Source: Pseudomonadota bacterium (GTDB taxonomy: Bacteria; Pseudomonadota; Gammaproteobacteria; Burkholderiales; Burkholderiaceae_C). Taken from it: a stretch of DNA of 64,000 nucleotides. The notes beneath the pieces are model-generated. The model saw only the letters and a program-made list of their open reading frames with translations. It was not told the DNA's origin and searched no databases. Of this stretch, positions 15,353 to 23,636 are shown piece after piece. The stretch is taken from positions 62,001-126,000 of the forward strand of contig JAIUPH010000018.1 of assembly GCA_020161065.1 (NCBI GenBank), in the 5' to 3' direction. Made by a program: the position numbers and the translations under genes. Positions within the stretch are counted from its first letter, which is position 1, and each line of letters opens with the position of its first letter.

Positions 15353-16525
15353 CGTGGGTTCGGACCGAACGTCCCCGTCGTGCTGCCCCAGCGCCGGCGC
15401 CGCGAAGGGCTCGGGGCCCGGGGTGCGGCCGAAGACGATGGAGCGGGTGACGCCGCGGTAGGGGCCGATCAGCGCGTGCTCGAAGCCGCCGACGATGCCT
15501 TCGGCCAACACCTGCGGGTGCTCGAACATCGCCTCCACCGGGCGCGCGGCGGCGCAGGGCACCTCGTCGCCGAACAGCGCCTCCCATTCCAGCGCCGTGC
15601 GTTCGGCCAGCGCGGCGTGCAGGCGGGGCACGATCTCGGCGGCGGCGGCGGCGCGCTTCTTCACGCTGTCGTAGCGCGGGTCGGCGGCCAGCTCGGCCAG
15701 CCCGGTCAGCCGGCACAGCGCGGCCCAGAAGCGCGGCGTGTTGGCCGACAGGTAGAGGTGGCCTTCGCGCGCCGGGTGGATGCCGGTGACGCCGCCCGAG
15801 CGCATGTCGCGCCCGATGTCCAGCGGCTCGTTGCCGGCCCACACCAGCCGCGCCGACTGCATGGTCAGCGCGCTGCGCAGCAGCGACACGCCGACGAACT
15901 GGCCGCGGCCGCTTTTCTCGCGCTCGTACAGCGCCGAGGCCACGCCGGCGGCCACCAGCGCCGCGGCGTAGTAGTCGACCACCGATCCGTACAGGATCTC
16001 CGGCGGCCCGCCGCGCGGGCCTTGCAGCGTGCACATGCCGGTCATGGTCTGCAGCACCTGGTCGTAGCCGGCCTTGTCCTTGAGCGGGCCGCCCTCGCCG
16101 TAGCCGGTGACGGCGCAGTAGATCAGCCGCGGGTTCAGCGCTTCGAGCTGGTCGTGCGCGATGCCCAGCCGGCGCGGCACGCCGGGGCGGAAGTTGTGCA
16201 CCAGCACGTCGGCCTCGCGCACCAGGCGCAGCAGCGCGGCCAGGTCGGCCGCCTGCTTGAGGTCGAGCACCACGCCGCGCTTGCTGCGGTTGACGCCGAT
16301 GAAGGCGCGGCTCTCGGCGGCCAGCGTCGACGGGTAGTGCCGCAGGTTGTCGCCGCCGGGCGGCTCGACCTTCAGCACCTCGGCGCCCTGGTCGGCCAGC
16401 AGCGTGCAGCCGTAGGGCCCGGCGATGTAGGCGCTGAGGTCAAGCACGCGCACGCCGCTCAGCGGCCCGGGCGGCCCGCGGCGGGCCGCCGCCGGCGCGG
16501 TCAGGGATGGTTTGGGGCGGGGCAT
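15347..16525 (-). CDS. Class III CoA-transferase (CaiB/BaiF family)
   Basis: 392 residues, close to the family's usual ~400. It moves CoA between carboxylic acids through an aspartyl-CoA thioester. The catalytic Asp is predicted at 155 in KAGYDQVLQTMTG. Other family marks are VRVLDLSAYIAGPY near residue 25, KVEPPGGDNLR, FIGVNRSKRGVVLDLK and LVHNFRPGVPRRLG. It is cytoplasmic; the acid substrate is unknown. A CitE-like lyase gene lies 17 kb upstream on the same strand, and such enzymes can form acid-CoA cleavage pathways together, but the distance makes a joint pathway speculative. Confidence 0.9.
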   Translation of the reverse strand: MPRPKPSLTAPAAARRGPPGPLSGVRVLDLSAYIAGPYGCTLLADQGAEVLKVEPPGGDNLRHYPSTLAAESRAFIGVNRSKRGVVLDLKQAADLAALLRLVREADVLVHNFRPGVPRRLGIAHDQLEALNPRLIYCAVTGYGEGGPLKDKAGYDQVLQTMTGMCTLQGPRGGPPEILYGSVVDYYAAALVAAGVASALYEREKSGRGQFVGVSLLRSALTMQSARLVWAGNEPLDIGRDMRSGGVTGIHPAREGHLYLSANTPRFWAALCRLTGLAELAADPRYDSVKKRAAAAAEIVPRLHAALAERTALEWEALFGDEVPCAAARPVEAMFEHPQVLAEGIVGGFEHALIGPYRGVTRSIVFGRTPGPEPFAAPALGQHDGDVRSEPTG

Positions 16526-16556
16526 CAGTACCGCCCGGCCGTTCCGAAGGTGCTGA

Positions 16557-16600
16557 GAGCCCCCCCGGGGGGCCGCGAACGAAGTGAGCGTGGGGGCTTC
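16557..16600 (+). repeat. Intergenic repeat, family B copy 1
   Basis: A 44-bp element with a CCCCCCCGGGGGG palindrome, then CCGCGAACGAAGTGAGCG, then TGGGGGCTT. A close copy in the opposite orientation lies at 38912-38953 between bolA and hisG. Complementary C-run and G-run ends can pair. It occupies the 144-bp gap between the CoA-transferase and GH127 genes; the rest of that gap shows nothing recognisable. Confidence 0.7.
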
Positions 16601-16669
16601 ATCCCAGCAGTCTGCGGCGCGTGGGGCTGGCGACCAAGGGCGCGCCGGTTTGCTCAGGCATCACGGAAA

Positions 16670-18532
16670 CTACGCTGTCGGCGCGGTTTCCTCGGGCGCG
16701 GTCGACAGCCAGGTGAGCCGCCAGGCGCCGTCGGCGCGGCCGCCGGCGGCGTAGTAAGGCACGAAGTCGAGCGGCGCGCGCCCCGGCGGCGCCATGCGGA
16801 TCAGCGGCAGCGGCGCGGTCTGCACCAGTTGCAGCCAGGGCGCCGGCGCCGCTTCTGCCGCCGCCGGCACGCGCAGCGTCTCGTCGGTCTTGTAGCCGTC
16901 GACCAGGCCGGTGGCATACACCAACGGCCCGCGCGTCAGCGCCAGGTAGCCGAGGTCCAGCACGGTCTGGCGCACGGCGCCGCCGTCGGGCGCGCGCGAT
17001 TCCTGCACGTTGGCGTGGCGCCGGCGGTGCGCGGTGATGGCCATCGGCCAGTCGATCTGCAGCGTGTCGCCGCGCTGCCAGGCGCGGTCGATCGCCAGGT
17101 ACTGGCCGGGCTGCGCCTGCCAGCACTCGCCGCCGCGCCGCACCGTGGCGCCATGCGCCCACGACGGCACGCGCAAGCGCAAGGTGAAGCGCCGCGGCGC
17201 CGCGCCGGGGTCCAGCCGCAGCGTGATCGCGCCATCGAAGGGGTAGGCGGTGTCGATCTCGACGGCCACGCGCGCGCCGCCGCGGCCCAGCCCCAGCGTC
17301 GCCTGCAGCGGTGTCCACAGGTTGACCGTCAGCCCGTCGTCGCCGGCCTGCAGCGCCAGCGGCGGCAGTTCCTCCAGCGCCATCGCGCCGCTGCTCTTGC
17401 AGCAGCGCCAATAGGTGGTGTGCACGCGGCGGCCGTTGGCGAAGCTGTAGTAGCACCAGTCTTCGCCGTTGGGCGCCAGTGCGCCCAGCAGATCGTTGTA
17501 GGCCGAGCGCTCGATCTCCTCGGCGTATTGCGGATCGCCGCCGATGCGCAGCAGCTCGCGGTTGAGCTGCAGCCAGGCCAGCGTGGAGCAGGTCTCGACG
17601 TAGGCCTGCGGAAAGAAGCCGCCCGGCGCATTGAAGACCTCGCGCGAGCGGTGCGCCACGCCGCCCCAGGGGCCGCCGCCCAGCGTGAGGTGATGGTCGC
17701 GAATGGCTTGCCACAGGCGTTGCACCGCCTCGCGCAAATCGGCGCGGCCGGTGGCGCGCTGCAGTTTGGCCAGGCCGACCAGGTTCCAGGCCAGCTGGTA
17801 GGCCTTGCCGGTGGCAATCTCCGACGGGTCGGCGCCGGCCAGCGCGCGTCGCAGCAGCATCAGCGGCGGGTGCTCGTCGGCCTGCTGCAGCACGCGCAGC
17901 GCGAGATCGAGATAACGCTGATCCTGAGTGGCGAAGAACAGCTCGCAGGCCGGGTCCATCAGCACCGTGGCCGACAGGCCGAAGTGGTTGCCCAGGTCGG
18001 TGATGTCGATGGCGCCGGCCTCCAGCGTGCGCGCGCACAGGTCGCCGATGCGGCACGCAGCCTGCAGCCAGCGCGCGTTGCCGCCGAGCTGGCGGTGCGC
18101 TTCCAGCAGGCCCAGGATCAGGTAGCTGTGGGTCCAAATGTCCCAGGTGCGAACGCTGGGCGCACCGTCCCAGTTGGGCGGCGTCGGCGGCTTGGGCGGC
18201 TGCGGCAGCATGAAGCGGCGCGATGGCGCGTAGGTGCCGAGGTAGCCATCGGCCTCCTGCTGGTCGCACAGGAAGTCGGCGACGCGGCCGACGCGCGCGC
18301 GCAGTTCGTCGTCGCCGCTGCGCGCCGCGGCGCGCGCGGCGGCCACCAGCCACTTGCCGGCGTGTTCGCCGTACCAGTCGCCTTCCGTGTTGCCGGCGGC
18401 GATGGCGCGGTCGAACAAGCGGATGGCGGCGCTCTCCGGCCCTTCGATGAAGCGGTGCAGCCGCCCGCGGCGGCTGGCCTCCAGCGCCTCGCCCAGCGGG
18501 CCGCCGAGGCGGATCTCGTCTTGCGCGTTCAT
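16670..18532 (-). CDS. Glycoside hydrolase family 127-like protein (beta-L-arabinofuranosidase type)
   Basis: 620 residues, ATG at 18532 overlapping the stop of the upstream gene (ATGA). It is a DUF1680/GH127-type alpha/alpha-barrel with C-terminal beta domains. The zinc and catalytic residues of the characterised enzyme HypBA1 have counterparts here: Glu313 and Cys315 in YVETCSTLAW, and Cys377-Cys378 in YWRCCKSSG (the first Cys is the nucleophile in HypBA1). HNHFG/LGNHFG and GGVAHRSREVFN segments also fit. No signal peptide is seen, so it probably acts in the cytoplasm on imported oligosaccharides. The specific sugar is not proven: family members act on L-arabinofuranosides or other sugars. 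Confidence 0.82.
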   Translation of the reverse strand: MNAQDEIRLGGPLGEALEASRRGRLHRFIEGPESAAIRLFDRAIAAGNTEGDWYGEHAGKWLVAAARAAARSGDDELRARVGRVADFLCDQQEADGYLGTYAPSRRFMLPQPPKPPTPPNWDGAPSVRTWDIWTHSYLILGLLEAHRQLGGNARWLQAACRIGDLCARTLEAGAIDITDLGNHFGLSATVLMDPACELFFATQDQRYLDLALRVLQQADEHPPLMLLRRALAGADPSEIATGKAYQLAWNLVGLAKLQRATGRADLREAVQRLWQAIRDHHLTLGGGPWGGVAHRSREVFNAPGGFFPQAYVETCSTLAWLQLNRELLRIGGDPQYAEEIERSAYNDLLGALAPNGEDWCYYSFANGRRVHTTYWRCCKSSGAMALEELPPLALQAGDDGLTVNLWTPLQATLGLGRGGARVAVEIDTAYPFDGAITLRLDPGAAPRRFTLRLRVPSWAHGATVRRGGECWQAQPGQYLAIDRAWQRGDTLQIDWPMAITAHRRRHANVQESRAPDGGAVRQTVLDLGYLALTRGPLVYATGLVDGYKTDETLRVPAAAEAAPAPWLQLVQTAPLPLIRMAPPGRAPLDFVPYYAAGGRADGAWRLTWLSTAPEETAPTA

Positions 18533-21333
18533 CGCTTCCTTTCCCCGCCCAGCCAGCGGGCCAGCGCGTCGATCTGCGCCGCGCTCAGGCCGGCGGCCTG
18601 CGGCTGCATCAGGCCGCCCGTCAGCGCGTCGACGATGCGCGCCGGCGGCTGCTGCGCGAGCAGCGCGCGCGGCGGGATGTTGCCTTGCGGCTGGTCGTGG
18701 CAGACGGCACAGCGCTGGGCCCAGATCGTGGCCGGGTCGGCGTTGACCGTCGTGACCGGCGTCGTGACCGGCGCCGCGGCCGGCGCGGCGTCGGCCCCCA
18801 GCCCGAAGGCCTGGATGCGATCGGTGCCGACGATGACCTGGCCGCGCGCGATCAGCGGCTCGTTGTACTTGCCGCTGGTGTGCAACTGGCCGGGCGCGCT
18901 GCGCCACAGCGGTTGCAGCGTCTCGCCGTCGAAGGCGTGCAGCACCGGCGCCGGTGCGCCGGCGCCGGCCAGCGCGGCCGAGCGGCGCGCGTTTTCGTCC
19001 AGCACCCAGACGATGGCGTGGCGCGGCCCGTCGCTGCTGACCACCGGCGACCCCGGGTTGGCCAGCGCCACCGTGGCCTGGCGCTGTTGCACCGCGAGGT
19101 AAGGCGCGGCCCCGGCCTCGTCGACCACCTGCAGCCGCAGCAGCGACGGCGGCACCGATTCCGCCGAACCCAAGGCCGCCCGCGTGTTGCCGGTCATGAA
19201 GACGGCCAGGCGACCTTCGCCGTCGCGCATCGCCGCCGGCACCGAGCGCGCCCGCGCGAGGTCGAGCGCCGCGTCCTGCTCGCTGTAGGGGCCGAAGGCG
19301 TTCAGCGGCCCGCGCCGGCCGCCGAATAGTGGCTGCGACTGCGGCTGCGGCTGCGGCGGCAGCAGCGAGCCGTCGCTCGCCGAATCGTCGCTGCAAGGCG
19401 GCCGGCGGTCCAGCCGGCCGGGCAGCCGGTCGGCGTCCAGCAAATAGGCGTTGCCTTGCTTGCCGCCGATGACGAGCAGCCGCTTACCGCCCGCGGCCAC
19501 CGGCAGCAGCGCCGCGCCGCCGCTGCCCAGGTCGACGTCGTGCTTGGCACTGCTGCAGTGGTTGAACGGCGTGTAGGTGCCCACCAGCCGCAGGCCGCGC
19601 GCATCGTCGTCGACCAGTTGCAGCAGCGACTGCGTCCAATCGTTGGGCTGGTCGACATAACCGTCGAAACCAGTGCCCGCGACGACGTGGATGCGGCCGG
19701 CCGCGTCCAGCGCCGGGCCGCCGGCGCCCCAGATGCCGCCGCTGCCGCGGTGCGGCATGGCCGACGCGGCAAAGGCGCTGGCGATGCGCGCGCTGCGCGT
19801 GTCGATCGAGACCAGCCAGCCGGTCTCGGTCTCGCCGAAGACGACGTACAGCCGCGCGCCGTCGGCGCCGAGGGCCAGCGCGCCGCGCTGCACGCGGAAG
19901 TCGAAGCGGCGGCGCGGCGGCACCGGCGCCGGCCCGGCGTTGCGGTTGACGGCGTTCAGCGCCGCCTCGTCCAGCCGCAGCGGCCAGCCGGGCCGCACGG
20001 CGCCGCTGGCGATGTCCAGCGCATAGGCCTGCCAGCGCTGACGTTCGTCGCAGGCCGTCACGTACAGCGTGCCGCGCTCGCGGTCGATCACCGGCGTCGA
20101 CAGGATGCCGGTGGCCACGCCGTCCAGCGGCGCCGGCTGCAGGCGGCAAGGCGCGGCCAGGCGCGCGCGCCACAGGATGCGGCCCGCCGCCACGTCGCCC
20201 GATGGCGCGGCGTTGATCGCGTAGACATCGGCGTTGCTGGTGGCGGCGATCACGATGGCGAAGCGCTGGCCGCGGTAGGGGCCGGCGCTGAGGGTCACGC
20301 GGTCCAGATACAGCGGCGTGGCGTACAGCCGCGGCGGCGCATCGCCATCGGCGTGCAGCGGTGGCGACTGCCAGCGCAGGCCGAAGCCGGGGCCGGCGAC
20401 GACGGCCGGCGTGAGTCGCGTCTCGCGCCCATGCCAGCCGCTGCGCGCGGCGTCGCGGTGAAAGGTGAGCACGTCGTCGTCGCTCGGCTCGATGGCGGCC
20501 GGCGCCATCGGCCCGTCGTCGGGGCCGAGGCCGGCGGTCCAGCGCACGGCGTTGACCAGCAGCCGCTGCAGCATCGGTTGCGCCAGCGCCTGCGGAAAGT
20601 GCGCGCCGGTGTAGCCGACCGAGCGGCCGCTGGCCGGTCGGGTAACGATCGCGCGGCCGCTGGCCGCGGACCGCCGGTACGCCCAGGCAACGATGGCGCG
20701 CTGCGGCCAGTCGTCGGCCAGCGCGCGGCCGTCGCGGAACTGTACGCTCACTTCGGCCGTCAGCAACGGCAGCACGCCCTCGGCCGCGAAGCGCAGCGTG
20801 GGATAGAACTCGTCGCGCGCGGCGTAGGCCTGCACGCCGCGCGTCACCGGGTGCTCGGCCGCCGGCTCCAGCAGCGCGGTCTGCGTGCTGCGGTCGAAGA
20901 AGCCGACTCGCTCGGCGCCCAGCCAGCGCCGCAGGTCCAGCGCGCCGCCGGCCGGCACGGTGCCGGCCTGGTGCAGCGCGACGAAGCCGGCGCCGCGCTG
21001 CATCAGCGCCTCGAATTCGCGGCGGTGCGCCGGGTCCAGCAGCGGGTGGCGCGCTTCGCCGTCGGCGTACAGCAGCACGGTGGCCGCACCTTGCAGCGCG
21101 CGCGGGTCGGCCGGCCAGCCGTCGGGATAGGCCGCCACCGCCAGATCGGGCTGCGCGCGCAGCCAGCCGGCGATCTGCGCGATGCCTTGCCGGTATTCGT
21201 GCCGCCCCGGGCCTTCGCTGCTGGGGCCGCCGATCAGCACCACCTTCAGCGGCGCCGCGGCGCCGGTGGCCAGCGGCAGCGCGAGAACCAGGCAGGCCAC
21301 CCATCGGGCCGATCGTTGAAGCAACACCCGCAC
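18529..21333 (-). CDS. Exported fusion: ThuA-like domain, PQQ-type beta-propeller, cytochrome c
   Basis: 934 residues from the GTG at 21333, with AAGG six bases upstream; no ATG lies near, so the start is tentative. Order: signal peptide (VACLVLALPLATGAAA, residues ~12-27); ThuA/trehalose-utilisation-like domain (~28-240: VVLIGGPSS, GFVALHQAG, GYTGAHFPQ); beta-propeller region of quinoprotein type (~265-860: YVTACDERQRWQAYALD, GGIWGAGGPALD, VIGGKQGNAYLLDADR); then one haem-binding CAVCH at 875-879 with a downstream Met in GGLMQPQA. It is predicted to be periplasmic and to pass electrons from an oxidised substrate to its own haem. ThuA domains are associated with sugar oxidation or isomerisation. 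Translationally coupled to GH127. I know no characterised protein with this exact order. Confidence 0.72.
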   Translation of the reverse strand: MRVLLQRSARWVACLVLALPLATGAAAPLKVVLIGGPSSEGPGRHEYRQGIAQIAGWLRAQPDLAVAAYPDGWPADPRALQGAATVLLYADGEARHPLLDPAHRREFEALMQRGAGFVALHQAGTVPAGGALDLRRWLGAERVGFFDRSTQTALLEPAAEHPVTRGVQAYAARDEFYPTLRFAAEGVLPLLTAEVSVQFRDGRALADDWPQRAIVAWAYRRSAASGRAIVTRPASGRSVGYTGAHFPQALAQPMLQRLLVNAVRWTAGLGPDDGPMAPAAIEPSDDDVLTFHRDAARSGWHGRETRLTPAVVAGPGFGLRWQSPPLHADGDAPPRLYATPLYLDRVTLSAGPYRGQRFAIVIAATSNADVYAINAAPSGDVAAGRILWRARLAAPCRLQPAPLDGVATGILSTPVIDRERGTLYVTACDERQRWQAYALDIASGAVRPGWPLRLDEAALNAVNRNAGPAPVPPRRRFDFRVQRGALALGADGARLYVVFGETETGWLVSIDTRSARIASAFAASAMPHRGSGGIWGAGGPALDAAGRIHVVAGTGFDGYVDQPNDWTQSLLQLVDDDARGLRLVGTYTPFNHCSSAKHDVDLGSGGAALLPVAAGGKRLLVIGGKQGNAYLLDADRLPGRLDRRPPCSDDSASDGSLLPPQPQPQSQPLFGGRRGPLNAFGPYSEQDAALDLARARSVPAAMRDGEGRLAVFMTGNTRAALGSAESVPPSLLRLQVVDEAGAAPYLAVQQRQATVALANPGSPVVSSDGPRHAIVWVLDENARRSAALAGAGAPAPVLHAFDGETLQPLWRSAPGQLHTSGKYNEPLIARGQVIVGTDRIQAFGLGADAAPAAAPVTTPVTTVNADPATIWAQRCAVCHDQPQGNIPPRALLAQQPPARIVDALTGGLMQPQAAGLSAAQIDALARWLGGERKR

Positions 21334-21400
21334 CGCATGCCTTGGCGTCCCCGGGGACCGGTCGCCGCAGGCGACCAGGGAAACGGCGGTGTTAGCGCGC

Positions 21401-21432
21401 CAAACCCGATCCGGCTCCGCCGGTCGGGTTTG
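21401..21432. terminator. Stem-loop in the 164-bp intergenic gap
   Basis: Arms CAAACCCGA (21401-21409) and TCGGGTTTG (21424-21432) are perfectly complementary, and CCGG...CCGG extends the stem inside. A second small dyad, GTCGCC (21361-21366) with GGCGAC (21370-21375), lies nearby. On the minus strand it follows the FGE-like fusion gene, so it may attenuate or process the operon transcript. Confidence 0.45.
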
Positions 21433-21433
21433 G

Positions 21434-21494
21434 TCGCCCCAGGACCCGTAGGGTCCCCTTCTGGGACTGGGGGCGACCGCCAGGCGGCCGGGGG
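21434..21494 (+). repeat. Intergenic repeat, family C copy 2
   Basis: The same order as copy 1 at 13174: CCCCAGGACC, CGTAGGGTCCCC, CTGGGACTGGGGG, then CGACCGCC and AGGCGG. Same orientation relative to the plus strand, although here the flanking genes are on the minus strand. It sits immediately before the stop codon of the FGE-like fusion gene. Confidence 0.7.
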
Positions 21495-21497
21495 CTG

Positions 21498-23621
21498 TCA
21501 TCCCGCATCCACGACGCAGCGAAAGCCCAGCATCCCCGAACGGTCCTTGCACGGCGCCATCAGCAAATACTTGCCGTGCTGGTCCAGCCGGTAGGCCTGC
21601 GGGAAGTACCAGTGCGAGGTCTGCGGCTGGTAGGCGCTGCCGCCACGCAGCACGGCGGCGCGGGTGTGCTCGTCGTGGAACTCGTCGGTCCACTGCCAGA
21701 CGTTGCCCACCAGGTCGAGCACGCCGAAAGGGCTGGCGCCGCGCGGGTGCGCCGTCACGTCGGCCGGCGGCAGCAGTGTGCGGCCGCGGTGGGGCGGCGG
21801 CACGGCCGACGCATCCCAATCGTTGCCCCAGGGGTAGCGGCGGCCGTCGCCGCCCTGCGCCGCGTACTGCCACTCCCATTCGTGCGGCAGCCGCTTGCCG
21901 GCCCAGGCGGCGTAGGCGCGCGCGTCTTCCAGCGCCACCCAGGTGACGGGCTTGTGTTCCCAGCCGGCGGGCGGCGCGCCGTCGACCCAGTGGCGCAGGA
22001 AGTGGTGCGCATCCTGCGGCCGGTAGCCGCTGGCGTCGACGAAGGCCTTGAACTGCGCGTTGGTGACCGGCGTGCGGTCCATGAAATAACGCGGCATCTG
22101 CAGGCGCCGGCGGTGTTGCCGGCGCGGCACGTCTTCCCAGGGGTATTGCACGTCGAGCCCGGCCCAGGTCTGGCCTTCGATCTCGACGCCGCCGACGATG
22201 AAGTCGAACTCGCCCGCCGCGATCTCGACCATGCCTTCGGGCGCCTGCGCGCACAGCGCGGTGGGGGCGATGGCCACCATCTGCTGCGGCAGCGGCTGCC
22301 AGGCCTTGCTGAACGAGGCCAGCGGCGCGGTCGCCAGCGCGGCCATGCGCTGCAGCAGCGGCGCCAGGTCGTCGGCGCCCTCGCCGGCGGCCAGCACCAG
22401 CAGCGCGCCGAAGCCGCGCGGCTCCAGCGCGGTCTCGAAGCGCGCCTGGCCGCCGATGACCCGCGGCCGCACCTCGCGCCCCTGCCAGAGGTCGAAGTAA
22501 CGGTTGCCGGCGGCGTGCTCGACGGCGAGCTGCTCGCCGTCCACCGCGTATTCGTTGTGGTTGACCAGCGTCCACAGCCGCCGCCGGCCGAGCGGGAAGC
22601 TGCTGGCGAACACGCCGGCCTGCAGCGTGGGCGCGTAGGGCCGCCAGTCGGCGCTGACCAGCAGCGGCGCCAGCGCGCGCCACACGGTGGCCATGCGGCG
22701 CAGCGTCTCGCCGTCGCGCGCGGTGAGGCCGTTCCAGATGCCCCAGACGTTCTCCCAGGCGTTGTAGCCGACGCCGTTGAACCAGCAGTACTGGAAGTCG
22801 TTGTTGCGGTCGCGGCTCCAGCGGTTCTCCACGTTGATCATGTGGCGCGGTTCCAGCCACTTGAACTTGGCGACCACGGGCACCACGTCGTGCGGCACCT
22901 TCTTGCCCCAGCTTTGAACGTTCCAGATGAGCTGCTCTTCGCACGAGATGGTCGACTCGGGCTGCAGCACCACGGCGCGGCCGCGGCGCAGGCAGGCGTC
23001 GAAGAAGGCGCGCGGCACGCCGTTGTAGGTGTCGCCGTTGATGCCGTCGGCGCCCACCGCGTCGACGATGGCGGCGATGGCCTCCCAGTCGCTGTCGGCG
23101 TTCTCGCGCGTGCCGTGGTCCCAGGGCTTGGTCGGCAGGAAGACCTTGACGCCGCGGCGGTGGAAGGCGTCGACCACGCCCTTCAGGCCGGCCAGGCCGC
23201 CGGGCAGGTCGTGCGCCAGCTCGGTCTGGTTGCGGTCGTCGATGCCGATGTTGGGGTAGACGTACCAGACGAGCACGCTGTCGAGCCCGCCGAAGCGCTG
23301 CTCCAGGTCGTCGAGGTAGCGGTCCACCGTGTACTCGCCGGTCTGCGGGTCGAAGAAGAAGCGGTCTTCGACCATCATCTGCGCGTGCACGAAGTTGGAT
23401 TGCGCCCACTGCAGATCGGGCCGGCGGTAGTTGGCGTCGTCCCAGCCGATGCGCACGAGGTGCTCGCGCCGCCAGTCGCGCAGGTCGCGCAGCCAGTCGT
23501 CGGCGTTGGCGTTGGCGTCGATCTGCCAGTGGCCGATCTCGGCGAAAGGCCAGCCCGGGGCCTTGCCCGGCGGCGGCAGGTAGCGCTGCGTGGTGACGTG
23601 GGAGAACTTGTAATCGGCCAT
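21498..23621 (-). CDS. Fusion: glycosidase-like TIM barrel plus C-terminal FGE-like domain
   Basis: 707 residues, ATG at 23621, no signal peptide. Residues ~40-330 look like a glycoside-hydrolase (beta/alpha)8 barrel: FLPTKPWDHG, then GADGINGDTYNGVPRAF (Asp192/Asp197 possible catalytic acids), VVLQPESTIS. Residues ~335-420 are a beta domain. Residues ~455-703 are a formylglycine-generating-enzyme/SUMF1-type fold: MVEIAAGEFDF, MDRTPVTNAQFKAF, KRLPHEWEWQYAAQGGDGRRYPWGN, DLVGNVWQWTDEF, LRGGSAY, LGFRC. The Cys pair that binds copper in true aerobic FGE would follow LRGGS; here that stretch (AYQPQTSHWYFPQAYRL) has no Cys, so sulfatase activation is unlikely. The domain may bind sugar or hold the barrel. 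Located in a glycan operon with a sulfatase. Confidence 0.72.
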   Translation of the reverse strand: MADYKFSHVTTQRYLPPPGKAPGWPFAEIGHWQIDANANADDWLRDLRDWRREHLVRIGWDDANYRRPDLQWAQSNFVHAQMMVEDRFFFDPQTGEYTVDRYLDDLEQRFGGLDSVLVWYVYPNIGIDDRNQTELAHDLPGGLAGLKGVVDAFHRRGVKVFLPTKPWDHGTRENADSDWEAIAAIVDAVGADGINGDTYNGVPRAFFDACLRRGRAVVLQPESTISCEEQLIWNVQSWGKKVPHDVVPVVAKFKWLEPRHMINVENRWSRDRNNDFQYCWFNGVGYNAWENVWGIWNGLTARDGETLRRMATVWRALAPLLVSADWRPYAPTLQAGVFASSFPLGRRRLWTLVNHNEYAVDGEQLAVEHAAGNRYFDLWQGREVRPRVIGGQARFETALEPRGFGALLVLAAGEGADDLAPLLQRMAALATAPLASFSKAWQPLPQQMVAIAPTALCAQAPEGMVEIAAGEFDFIVGGVEIEGQTWAGLDVQYPWEDVPRRQHRRRLQMPRYFMDRTPVTNAQFKAFVDASGYRPQDAHHFLRHWVDGAPPAGWEHKPVTWVALEDARAYAAWAGKRLPHEWEWQYAAQGGDGRRYPWGNDWDASAVPPPHRGRTLLPPADVTAHPRGASPFGVLDLVGNVWQWTDEFHDEHTRAAVLRGGSAYQPQTSHWYFPQAYRLDQHGKYLLMAPCKDRSGMLGFRCVVDAG

Positions 23622-23636
23622 GCGGGAGCGGGCGCC

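Noticed and set aside
15380-19102. A 1240-residue plus-strand open frame
   Set aside because: It covers the CoA-transferase, GH127 and part of the fusion gene on the minus strand, is Arg/Gly/Ala-rich without domain sense, and arises from the strong third-position GC bias.
21498-23621. The FGE-like domain as the sulfatase-activating enzyme for the 29131 sulfatase
   Set aside because: The Cys pair that binds copper in active FGE is absent from the equivalent stretch, and the domain is fused to a barrel unlike any known FGE.
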